From Isoetes taiwanensis (lineage: Eukaryota > Streptophyta > Lycopodiopsida > Isoetales > Isoetaceae), in NCBI GenBank assembly GCA_021234155.1, contig JAJEKV010000186.1:451359-515358 (forward strand): a DNA stretch of 64,000 bases. Direction: 5' to 3'. The notes beneath the pieces were generated by a model. It was not told where the DNA came from and ran no database searches. It saw only the letters and a list, made by a program, of their open reading frames with translations. Position numbers and translations under genes: made by a program. Shown piece by piece: positions 31,773 to 41,420 of the stretch. Numbering within the stretch: position 1 is the stretch's first letter; every line of letters begins with the position of its first letter.

Positions 31773-32877
31773 ATGCCCCGCCAAACAGACAACTCGAGTG
31801 GTTATGGAGGACGGATCGACAAGTGTCCAAGTGCTTGCTGACGAACAGAAGGCGATAGATGCTCAAGAGCGAGCCAGAAATGAAGAAATGCGAAACCCAA
31901 ACCCGGACTCGTCAAACTTGTCAGACCCGGAGAAAAAAGAGGAGAATGAGCAAGATCAGGATCAACAAAATCACCAACAGAATCCTGAACAGCAAGAGAA
32001 CCCGGAAAACCAAGAGGATGGGGATGAGGAGGATGATGATGAGGAGGACTGTGCAGTTGGCCCGTTGCATCAAGAAAATCAGCAAGAAGAAGAGGGAAGC
32101 CAAAAGAAGAAGACTCGCAGAGATGGCGGAACTCTTGAAGCAGAGGGAGGGCAAGGGGAAAGACCCAGCTCTCTCGAAGAAACCCCAGAGGAAAACCAAG
32201 AAGACACCAAGCAAAGGGGTGAGGGAGCCCGATAGGCGGGCATCGTCCTCATCAGATACAGAGTCGAACAATGATGCTTAGAAGATCCCCCGCTAGACGA
32301 AAGGACCGGGACCCTCCAATCTCGACAACCAGGAAATTGTAGCACCACCTCCCTACCCGACATGGCCGAAATCAGGTGGCATGGGAGTTGTATGTAATCA
32401 TGCATGAGCGAGAGTACAAGAAGAAGCTGAGGGAGTACAAGGAATACATGAAGATGTACAAGACGTACTCCAAGTACTACGAAGAAAACAAGGTGACATA
32501 CATGGAGGAGGAAGGCCAACAAAAGATAACACCTTGAAGCCGCCCCAGAAAGACCCGTACCACCAAAGAAGCCCATGAAGCGGAAGACGGACTCGTACTT
32601 CGCCAAAGCTGCTTGGGAGATTCGACACTTCCAGAGGAACTATGGACTTCTCATTCCAAGAGCCGCATTTGCAAGACTGATTCGTGAGATCTTGCAAGAA
32701 TTCAACAAGGAGAAGCGAGTAACAGACGACGTGTTGCTTGCATTACAGGAAGCAGTTGAGCAGAAGCTAGTGCAGCATTTTGAAGACTCTTTAGCACATG
32801 CTTTCCATGGGAAAAGAGTCACCTGCATGCCCAGAGATATGAAGTTGGCCAGATTTATAAAGAAGGAGGACTGTTAA
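31773..32877 (+). pseudogene. Histone H3 / CENH3-like gene carried by element B
   Basis: The last 101 codons (32575-32877, uninterrupted) are a histone H3 fold. Landmarks in order: 'AAWEIRHFQRNYGLLIP' (alpha-N; H3 has 'ALREIRRYQKSTELLI'), 'FARLIREILQEF' (alpha-1), 'ALQEAVEQKLVQHFEDS' (alpha-2), 'HGKRVTCMPRDMKLARFI' (loop 2, alpha-3). 'EIRHFQ' and 'LLIP' are wording typical of plant CENH3; loop 1 has canonical H3 length. The upstream tail (from ATG 31773, or ATG 31804 in another frame) is long: Asp/Glu/Gln-rich (31860-32060), then Lys/Arg-rich (32070-32230), then a Tyr/Lys/Glu helix (32405-32510), with about three frameshifts. There are no introns, unlike host CENH3. Confidence 0.85.
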
Positions 32878-33020
32878 ATATGTATAATATAAATTTTTGT
32901 AAATATAAAAGTTGTTTAAATGGGGTTGCAAAGTGTAATAATGTATTTGATGTGATTGTATTGATGGCATGTGTAACTTGTATTAATTAATTTGGTCAAA
33001 AACTGATCAAATAAACCTCC
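32878..33020. other. AT-rich 3' sequence after H3-like gene
   Basis: AT-rich and without open frame. It has several AATATA/AATAAA-like motifs that could serve as a polyadenylation region for the H3-like transcript. Confidence 0.4.
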
Positions 33021-33087
33021 ATCTCTCACAGAGTGTGCCAGGGCCCCAAGAAAAAATTTAGAACGAGCCTATCGTGCACTGTGTAAG
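33021..33087 (+). repeat. Hairpin repeat, copy 3
   Basis: CTCTCACAGAGTGTGCCAGG ... ATCGTGCACTGTGTAAG with complementary arms and a GGGCCCCAAGAAAAAATTTA centre, like copy 2. Confidence 0.8.
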
Positions 33088-33222
33088 TGTTTGGCCACTG
33101 ATCTATGCCTAGACAAGTCCAAAACCAGAAACTAAGGGCATAGCCCAGCTTAACTCGCAGATAAGTAGGATTCTACCTCATACCAAAATTTTGGAGTCAT
33201 CTAGGACCCAAACAGAAGCCCA

Positions 33223-33291
33223 CCCCTCACAGAGTGCACTCAGACCCTTAGTTAAAATTTAGAACGGGCCTCTCGTGCACTGTGTGAGTGG
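33223..33291 (+). repeat. Hairpin repeat, copy 4
   Basis: CCCTCACAGAGTGCACTCAG ... CTCTCGTGCACTGTGTGAG. The best-kept copy: arm CTCACAGAGTGCAC pairs with GTGCACTGTGTGAG with a single mismatch. Lies 214 bases before the TATA box at 33437. Confidence 0.85.
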
Positions 33292-33436
33292 TCCGAATTA
33301 AATAGCTATAACTCACCCAAACTACCTCTTAGAAAGTCCTTTAGATATTCATAACTTTAGACTACCTATCAAATACCTACTTAGATCTTGAAGTGATAGA
33401 CATATCCCTAAAAATTCCACAAATTAGGGTTCTGCC

Positions 33437-33446
33437 TATAAATATA
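33437..33446 (+). promoter_or_regulatory. TATA box of ORFx in element B
   Basis: TATAAATATA followed by a C/T-rich leader with the ATG of ORFx 118 bases downstream (33555). Spacing matches that of ORFx in element A (TATA at 4668, ATG at 4789). Confidence 0.65.
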
Positions 33447-33554
33447 GCCACGACTCTCATTTACATCCCACAGTCTTACTCCTCACTCCAAGGCTATTTT
33501 TTTGCTCACAGAGGCGCTTGTATATCTGTTTGTTGATCCTATCCATATCAGCAT

Positions 33555-34290
33555 CATGGCCACTTCTTCATTCAGGCGATGGTATAGCGCCATTGCTCAT
33601 GTGGCAGAGGCCGATATCAATTATGTCTTCGTTGTCTTCCAAAAGGAGATTGATGTGGATGGCACCATAAATGCCACACCATTCTACCAAGACATCATGA
33701 GAGAGTTCCAAGTCAGGATAGGCACTTCATTGGTAGAACTTCCCCCATGCATAAGGTACTTTGCACCTAGAACATCCCTTTGAGCCGCACTGAGCGATGT
33801 TCCAAACGTCGACAAGTACTTAGAAAATAGAGCTGGTTGCATGCCTGATTATATGACCATATCCATAAACAGGAAGAGATACTTCTCTTACACTGTTGCT
33901 ATAGCCATTTTTGCCCCATAGAGCCCAAACTCAAATAGAAGAGCCCTCCATTCAACCGATGAACATAGAATCCACTGCCTCACGGCAGAAGAGTAGCTGC
34001 TCTTAGAGTATGAAGGGTCAGAACAGAAGGAGAAGGAAGAAGGCAGACAAGGCTACGACATCGAAGACCCCATCAACGTCGACCCTACCCAAGAACGCCA
34101 GCAAGCAGAACAGGGTCTTCAGGGCTTCGATCAAGGCATCACTAGCCTAATCCCGGTCATCATCGAAGGCCAAGAGTACCTCTTGCTGCATGACATAAAG
34201 AACCTTTCAGAGTGCAGAGACAGAGGGTACAGAATGAACGAGCTCCTACACTGCCTGCGCCAACATCCTTTGCTCAATTGTAAACATTAT
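33555..34290 (+). pseudogene. ORFx of element B (unknown function), broken
   Basis: Starts 'MATSSFRRWYSAIAHVAEAD' and reads 76 codons to a stop at 33783; further parts follow with stops at about 33921 and 33996 ('PDYMTISINRKRYFS', 'ALHSTDEHRIHCLTAEE') and a clean end 'SLIPVIIEGQEYLLLHDIKN', 'RGYRMNELL'. Shared points with ORFx of element A are the first ten residues, 'TPFY.DI', 'PDYMT' and the C-terminal block. No domain is recognised. The middle is Glu/Gln-rich. Both copies have lost function, so the shared blocks date from the ancestral gene. Confidence 0.68.
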
Positions 34291-34403
34291 AGTCTATTTT
34301 GCACCATTGTAAGTGGCATATAAATTTTTGATGAACAATTCTGTGGTCATTGATCAGTGAGTTCATTCTCAAGTCAAGCAAGGCGGATTGGGACAAAGAT
34401 ATA

Positions 34404-34520
34404 TGGTGGCATGGCCATCAGGACCACATTCCGGTATGGACTGGTGGGGCCCCGCTACTGACGGAGCCGGGAGCGGGTCATCAACCACACTGGAAGGTGG
34501 GACCGGTGGCCATGCCACCA
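34404..34520. repeat. Inverted repeat (foldback) of 29-bp arms
   Basis: TGGTGGCATGGCCATCAGGA (34404-) pairs with the complement of TCCCACCTTCC-side arm ending at 34520 (read backwards TGGTGGCATGGCCACCGGTC). The 59-base centre is GC-rich. It lies just beyond the broken end of element B and may be a small foldback transposon. Confidence 0.7.
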
Positions 34521-35690
34521 CAACATGGAAATTGGGGCCTTTTTTTGTTTGGCGACCCTTTTTTTTTTTTCTCCCTGGTTGAGGCCTTGCGATTGGCGGC
34601 TGTGGTGGCTATGGCGCATCTTTTGCCGCATCTTCTGGCGTTTGGGAGCTACGGCGCGCTGGAGAAAGAGCGAGCTATAGTGATTTTTTTTGCACATTTT
34701 TGAGCTCTTGAGTTGATCTTTCAGAGGAATCGTCGTCTGCTTCTCCTTCTTTCAGAAGAATCGTCTTGGCTTGAGCTATGTAGATGTGAAGCCGGCTATG
34801 GCAGAAATCACTCCTTTCTAGGTTCTTTCAAGCTTGTTCAGTTATATTTTTCTTTCTAGGCATGTAGCTGCCAGATTCCGTCCATGTCTTTTAATTTATT
34901 TCATTTTTTTGCAACAGAAGTTCGGTAATAGCAACAGAAGCTGTCGATACTTGTTTTATTATAGATAAGTAGGTATTTTGTTCTTAATCTCGTTGTTTCT
35001 TAGCAGATCTTTTGCTTGGAAGGTTTTCATTTGCCCCCAAGAAGTTTGGAGCTTCGTTTTGATGAGGAGATATGCCGCGGCCAGATTTTTACCATGATAT
35101 TTTATAGGATTTGTGGGTTCGAATCCCACAGTGGTAGTGCTCTAACCAGTAATAGTACTCTAATCGGCTGTGACCTGTAACTTTTGCTCTGCACGGAATT
35201 GGCTTCCCACTTTTCATTCTGGATTGTAGGGATCTACCACGTGGCAACACAGAATTCATCTTCCGACAAAAAATGGGACCCAATTTCCATGTTGAATGAA
35301 AGCAAGGTTCTGAGCCCGGAACTCCTCTTCCGATCAGGCCTTGAGCGCATGCAATCTGAGAGTTCGCAAGAATATGCGTTCGAGCCCGATTAGGCAACAA
35401 ACATTGAATACAACATATTTTTTTCTACTATTTGTGGCCTTCAATTTGGCATGTGCTCATCTCATTCGTTTCAACGAATCCATCTAAGCCATTAATTACA
35501 TATATTCACAGTATATTCCATGAACTACACAATGTCGCCTAGGAATGCCCTTTGGCAACCTAGGTGAGCAAAAATTAGGAAGGCCGTTTGAGTAGTGAAA
35601 TGCACTTGGCAATTGGCCTCGTTTACGCCAGGCATTAAACCGCAGGTTTATAAAACTTGGTAAGTACTGCTAAAACCTTAAATCTTGGCC
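34521..35690. other. Intergenic region upstream of PTAC6
   Basis: No protein gene. It holds poly-T runs (34541-34570), a tRNA-like relic (about 35105-35165, minus strand) and a short inverted copy of CAACATGGAAATTGGG (34521-34536 plus, about 35278-35293 minus). The PTAC6 promoter should lie in the last few hundred bases; a TATAAAA at 35649 is probably too close to the ATG to act as its TATA box. Confidence 0.5.
35105..35165 (-). repeat. tRNA-like relic, possible SINE head
   Basis: On the minus strand 'GGTTAGAGCACTACC' (D-arm wording) is followed directly by 'GTGGGATTCGAACCCAC', a perfect T-arm stem with TTCGAA loop (B box on the plus strand reads GGTTCGAATCC). The anticodon arm is missing, so this is not a working tRNA. 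Confidence 0.45.
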
Positions 35691-38600
35691 ATGGCGTTGC
35701 GTCTTCTTCCGACCAGCCTAGTGCATTACGCTACTCATATATCCCCATCCACCAAATCCCTCGTACCCATCTCCTCCTCCTATCTCCCAGCACATCTTAG
35801 CCAATCATCCAAGGTCTTGAAACCACGCCTAAATTTTCAGATCAGAAGGCATGAATGGGGAGTCAATGTTGGAGATGAGATTTACGAGATAGATGATGCA
35901 GTAGACGATGATGTTGAAGAAACATTGGATGTAATTGATGATACCACGGACAAGATTTCAGATATGGATACATTGTATGGCCTGATGGAACGGCCCATCC
36001 ATAAAACAACATCTGGAACTGACGCTTTAGCGACGACAGTTGTAGGTTATAAGATTAACGAGGACGAATTTCATAAGTTTAGCCTTCAGGATTGTGATTT
36101 CTTTATTCGCAAGGTTGAGGATCGGGACAACGATTTGTACGACTTCTCAGAGGTATGTTATACTCTTACGGATTCCACAGTCATATGCTGAAATAACCTG
36201 TTAAGAAACCGTTTTCCGATGACAGATGTATGTTTCACCTCCAGATACAGACGTGTATTCAATCCCGACAATCATTGGCAGGATGCCAAAACAGGTAGAG
36301 AGATCTAATGCACTTTTTTCCCTGTCACTACTTTCGTATATTAAGACACAAATTTGTTTGGTTGGTATAAATCTTTTGAAATGTTATTGAGGGCCTCTTC
36401 GTTGCAAAGCATGCCCTTTATTGCATTTTCAGCTTAAACTCTGTTCTTATAACCTTTCCAGCAAGGGATCTATTTAAGATATACTGGACAAGAATACTTG
36501 TTGTCTTTGGTCCCGCATGATTAGATAGTATCATGCGTGGGGTTGAAAGGGCATGTTATTTAAGACATTCATTCACCCATTAGTGGTGTATGCAGTCCTG
36601 ATACCAACCATGTTGCAGAAAGCTAACCAAGTCATGCCAACTGACGAGCTTTTATGGTCAGAATTGTATGGCCTTTTATGTTCATGATCTTACCCAAGGA
36701 TGCCACTTCATCAACAGGAATGGTGCATATGGCAATAAAAGCATAGAAGAGAATGTACTAGAGGATCCCATGGTAAAAGAAAACCGTTAGTCTTTGACAG
36801 TAAAGAATATATTAAGTAAAGATCTATGCTCTGCATAAATCTCAATTCTTCTAATGTCTGAAAGGCCAGAACCTGTCCATGACACTTTGCTCTCCTCCTT
36901 AGCATGTGCGGTGCCGGAAACAAAGGTGGCGATTGGTATGCTCGACGGAGACAAAATCCAATAATCCACGAGATCCCATGGGCAGAACAGAATACAAAAC
37001 ATTAAAGGTAAATGCTGGTCTCTGAAAATTTTCAGTAAAAACATTAATATTTTCCATTTGTCATATTGAATAAATTGGCCATGCAGGTGTTCCTGATGAA
37101 GCATTATAAAAACAGACGATATAATTCAGAGAACTTTGTGCTGAACTTCGAAAAGATCTATGTTATTGATTCAAAGACCAAGTCTATTTCCAGAGCAAAT
37201 GTGAAGGTATGCTAAAGTGGTTTGTGAATTGTTATTAATTAAGATGACCTTGCTTCTCCATGTACCTTCCAACCCAAAGCAGATTATATTGTGATACTGT
37301 TTATTCTATACGATAGATAAGCTATTTGACATGCTCTTACACATGCTTCAGCTATCTAGTGAGACTTCCTAATAGTTTGACCAATTCAGTTACGCACATC
37401 TCCTCAACTATGTGGTAATTCTCAAGGCTTTAATATTTGGAAAAGTTTCCAAGTGGTATGGCATTATTGAGTATTCTGCTGCCAAATCAAGTAGTGCTGA
37501 CATTGCTAGGCACGTTCTATTATAAATCTTGCTGTATTCTATTATGAGGACGAATTTCTGACATGTCCCTCATGTTGCTGACCTTGGGCTTATGCCATTA
37601 CAAATGAATTTGGATCGCTCAAAAGACATTCCCTGGCATGTTGATATTAGACTGAATTCCTTTTCCTTGCAAATTGATGTTGCTCTTTCTCCTGTAAGGG
37701 AAACCTGAAGTAGCGACCACCAGGAGATGGTCTACCAGAAGAAATAGATTTGAATGAAAGGACTGATTGTGATCTGAATGAACAAACTCAATGTGATTGA
37801 TTTGGCTTGCTAGAAACAAAGTTTTGCAGAAAGGGAGAGCAGTGAGAGCAGTAGAAGATGGTGTAAATCTGTCTCCAAGGATCTTCAAAAGCTTGAACAG
37901 CAACCAGATTGATACTTGAACAGCAAGATAATTTGCCCGATTGATTTTTCAGTTGGCCTCAATATATAGTGGGAGCGGAATTTAAGAGTTTGATGCCTCA
38001 AGTTTCTCTTGAAGTAACAAATGAGTTTAAGACCTATTTCCTTGACCTGGAATTGAGGTAGTTGTCTCCTTGTGGCATTCAACTTCAAGTGCTCTGGAAG
38101 AAACCATGCTCTGATGAGAGAGTCCCAATTTTCTGTTAGGTACTCCTAAAGTATGATCTCAATTAGACAAGTAGATTTCTATCACTAAAACTTACAGAAC
38201 CTGGAAAGCAATTACTTAAGGGTCATTTATCTGATGTATATACTTTTTGTTCAGGGCACTTCTTGTTTGATTTCTGTGTACATCATCATGCTTATAGTAG
38301 TAGCTTTTTCTTAACCTTTTGACGTGATTCATAGGTTGAAGTACCAGGAGGAAAGGACCGTGACAGGACATTAGAGACTTTGATTGTTCGCGACAGCGGG
38401 ACAACGTTCCACGTTATATCATCTGTATTTATCGTGCAACCCGTAGATCATTATGAAAATGTATCAGAAGTTGATTAGACAACTTCGACAGCAAATAATT
38501 CACATATTTAAGAAAGATATGAATATCGAAGGATTAATGGGGAATTATATAATAAGTAGCAAATGATATTCTCTTTTATGCAGGTACTTTATGTCTCTTT

Positions 38601-38746
38601 GCCATCCCTGATATATGCTTCTTTTTCAGGATAAGAAGAAAACTCCTGATCAAATAATTCACGGAGTTAAGTGGGAGAGAACACGTGAGGAAATGGAAAG
38701 ATACCTACGCAGTTTTCGAGATTACGAGGTCTCAAATTGGTTTTAA
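35691..38746 (+). CDS. PTAC6: Plastid transcriptionally active chromosome protein 6 (PAP8), six exons
   Basis: Exons 35691-36152, 36226-36294, 36903-37007, 37087-37206, 38335-38424 and 38630-38746, all phase 0 with GT-AG borders, give 320 residues (the Arabidopsis protein has about 330). The N-terminus is Ser/Pro-rich and basic, fitting a chloroplast transit peptide; an acidic stretch follows (about residues 65-90). Diagnostic blocks: 'YKINEDEFHKFSLQDCDFFI', 'MYVSPPDTDVYSIP', 'RKN-free KHYKNRR', 'FEKIYVIDSKTKSISRA', 'VPGGKDRDR', 'RTREEMERYLRSFRDYEVSN' and a terminal WF. PTAC6 is an essential partner of the plastid-encoded RNA polymerase. Exon 3 is much diverged ('RCRKQRWRLVCSTETKSNN') but aligns in length and in its 'PRDP' motif. 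I see no disabling change. Confidence 0.93.
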
Positions 38747-40640
38747 TGCACACTGTATGTGCCTCCGGCAGTGTATACTAGAATGATATTCTTTTGTTTG
38801 TATAGTAAATTTTTACATGACTTGCGTTCGTATCAGCAGAGACCTGAAATCCTTAGGATCCTGATCCCTAATCTCCATGGGTTAGCTTAATTGTGCACAT
38901 GTAAATTATAAGATGTAACTAGCAGAAATGCAGGCTTGAGACAAAGCAAAGGTAAAGATATTGATTGATTCAAAGACAACTAATAGCTATTTTCGAACGT
39001 CCATGCAGACCAAACAGGCCATGGGCCATGGCAGTAGAAAAGAAAACATATTGGAGGAAGAGAAGAATTGAATTGAATTGTATTGATTTCTATTGTTTAC
39101 AAAACTATAAAATGAAATATAGTAACTAGCGGTAGGGCAGGGTTGGGGCAAAGAACTAGGTGCGGTTTGGGGACAATCAAAGCTGAGGTTTAGAATTAGA
39201 TTCTCATCTTATATAGAAAAAGTGGCCAATGTTCAATGTTGCTAAGCTTTTCATCAAGCCTAGATTCAAAAAGTGTGAAGGGCAAAGATTGTTGCTAGTG
39301 TCTTAAGTAGGAAAAGCATTTATTGTTGTTAATATCGCAATTTGTGAAATTTACAGTGTTGGTTAGTATCTTAATTTGTCAAATTTTATGTCACATTTTT
39401 GAATCCAATGATTATTGCTAGATTGTATGATGCTCGCTAGTGTCCATATTAGTTTGCATGATCTTGAATGGTAAAGCTTCTCAAGGGATTCGAATGTAAG
39501 AAGTATAGGCCATAATGATAAGCAAAGAAAATGGCATGTGTAGAGCATTGCCATCAATAGTGTTATAAAGGTTTATTATGTTTGACATTTTGGTGACCAA
39601 TAGCTTGGTTGAAATTTTGTAACTATTCATAGGCTCAGGTATTGTAACAAATTGATAAGATCTCCATGGTGAACATTATACACTTTTATGCTTGGTCTTA
39701 CTTACAATATAAAACAATAAGTGCCCATGGGTCATGCGGTAGTGCTTTTACATTTCTGAAATCTGCATTGTAGCCAAAACAGAAGGCTGGACCTTGTGCT
39801 GCAATCATCAAGAAGTTATCTTGACCAATCTGGATAAGCTCTTGTTTAAAGTCTTTTTGCACCTGCCATTTTCTAAGATCGCAAAATAATGCACAAGCTT
39901 TTTGGTTGGACTACAACACGTGCCAAGCTTCTCTATGTACTTGAGCAGATGGTAGAGGGTAGACACTTTCCACGAGTCCATGAACTATTCAATCGTATGA
40001 AGATAAATTTCATGTTTCAAACCCTAAATACATTGTACTGAATAAGTTTGTTGACCTTCTTTGCAACTCACCATATGCATAACCGTCAATATGCATCACA
40101 TCAGATTGCACATGAATGAATGTTACCTTCTTCTAGACCTGCATTTTATTCCCAAATTTAAGCTCAGCTCAGCCTCCAGATTTTTTATGACGAGCTGAAC
40201 CATGTAGTCAAGAATTGTAGCAATACTATTCATTTTGCTTCTAGAGATAATGTTGCCAAGCATAATAGATAACAATGGGATAACATGACAAATGGCAGTT
40301 ATCCTTTACATGGATAGGTGGCAAATATCCTTTCTTGGATTAGAAGAAGCTATTTTAATTGAGAGATGTGTTTTAAGCAGGGGTCAAATTGTCCATAATG
40401 TGGAAATGTATCAGCACATCATGGTAGTTTTTGTGGACAATATAAGGCACTCATAGAGGCACTGGGCTTTTGTGAGCTTACTTTAGCAACAAATCCGAAG
40501 AGAACACAGTCTTTGCTTGCTATTGTATAGTTATGTGGGCAAAATTTGAGACTTTTGAAAGCACATTCTCCATTAGTTAGAGCCAAATACTGCAAGGTAG
40601 CATAAATAATTTTCTAGAAGCTGCCCCAACTGGCCAACTC
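38747..40640. other. AT-rich intergenic region without recognised gene
   Basis: No convincing open frame. It probably contains the PTAC6 3' untranslated region at its start (38747-38900) and a LINE tail fragment at 38990-39070. A pentamer run GAATTGAATTGAATTG lies near 39066. Confidence 0.5.
38990..39070 (-). repeat. Fragment similar to the 3' end of the LINE at 54390
   Basis: 'CGTCCATGCAGACCAAACAGGCC' resembles 'CGTCCACGGAGACCAATTGGCC' at 54414, with 'ATGGG' and 'AAGAAAACATATT' following in both. The other parts of that LINE are absent, so this is a severely 5'-truncated copy or a SINE sharing its tail. Confidence 0.45.
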
Positions 40641-41395
40641 CCAGTCTCAAGGTCTACAAGCGCGACTTGCCCTTGGATTGTAACAGTTTTCTCCCCTCCC
40701 CTTAGGACCTTGTCCTCAAGATCTAGAGTTTCAAATGAGGAAAATGTTGCACAAACTCATCCGTCTCCCAAATGGCATCCGCAGGGAGACTGACCTCGCC
40801 ACAAGACCAGATATTCACAAATATCTCTATTGCGCAACTGCCAAATACGAGTATCTAGAATCCGTTGTTACAGTGGAGTTTAACACTAACGGTATACTCT
40901 CAGGACTAACAACATTGTCCGTATCTAGTGTAGCTCGCTAAAGATGGCTTATATGAAATACATGATGGATCCCAATATCATGTGGTAACACCAACTCTCA
41001 GGACTAACAACATTGTCCGTATCTACATATCTTCCAAGATCATGTTGATTCACTCAGTTTGGCCATTACCACTACTCATTCTTAAACGCACCTTAAGACC
41101 TTTCATTAGGTCCTTTCAAAAGTGACCCGTAAACTTGGTATTCCTATCACTAATGATAGACAAAGGCAAACCAAAAATAGGGAAAACATATCATATATAC
41201 AGTTGCTACATCCGGACCGGTAGCATCCCCCTTTAAGGCCACAAATTTGGCATACTTAGTTAGATTACCCACACCTGAGTGTTTTGCCTTATGGATCTCG
41301 GCAAAGTGACTATGAAGTCCATAATTATACACTCCCATCTTTGCAATGGTATAGGTAAAGGTTGCAATAGTTCCAGGGTACGGCCGTGGTCAGTT
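40640..41395 (-). pseudogene. Ty3/gypsy integrase remnant
   Basis: On the minus strand, over several frames: 'MDFIVTLPRS' (first catalytic Asp), 'LTKYAKFVALKGDATGPDVA', 'FPIFGLPLSIISDRNTKFTG' (second Asp), 'MSSGNGQTE' (Glu). The preceding part to 40640 reads as leftover pol or gag ('LEDKVLRGGEKT'). Frameshifts and stops are frequent. The duplicated 32-bp block at 40896/40994 lies in it. Confidence 0.75.
40896..41025. repeat. 32-bp direct repeat, two copies 98 bp apart
   Basis: ACTCTCAGGACTAACAACAT and the next 12 bases occur identically at 40896-40927 and 40994-41025. Perfect identity in otherwise decayed sequence points to a recent local duplication. Confidence 0.9.
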
Positions 41396-41420
41396 TTAAC
41401 GGCTTGACACGTCAAATAAT

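Larger units (their letters stand above)
29503..34340 (+). mobile_element. Chromovirus-family element B, 5' part only
   Basis: 5' LTR (29503-31042), tRNA-Met primer-binding site, a histone H3-like gene (31773-32877) and ORFx (33555-34290), each with its own TATA box and paired hairpin repeats. Gag, pol and 3' LTR are absent: the element stops near 34340. Membership in the A family rests on LTR similarity and on ORFx, which in A precedes gag. Frames carry several stops. Confidence 0.8.

Noticed and set aside
31921-32606. Long Leu/Ile/Val/Ser-rich minus-strand frames (membrane-protein-like)
   Set aside because: They are antisense readings of the Asp/Glu/Lys-rich tail of the H3-like gene; purine-rich sense codons give hydrophobic antisense frames.
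34350-34703. 117-codon plus frame after element B
   Set aside because: It runs across a foldback repeat and poly-T runs; no family resemblance.
35649-35655. TATAAAA as PTAC6 TATA box
   Set aside because: Only about 40 bases from the ATG, which would leave almost no leader; more likely chance.
36719-36772. Alternative exon 3 of PTAC6 ('NGAYGNKSIEENVLEDP')
   Set aside because: It leads into a stop if not spliced, matches the family less well, and the 35-codon exon at 36903-37007 fits the known length and the RC and PRDP positions.
37619-37903. 94-codon minus frame in PTAC6 intron 4
   Set aside because: No recognisable domain. Probably chance or an unrecognised old insertion.
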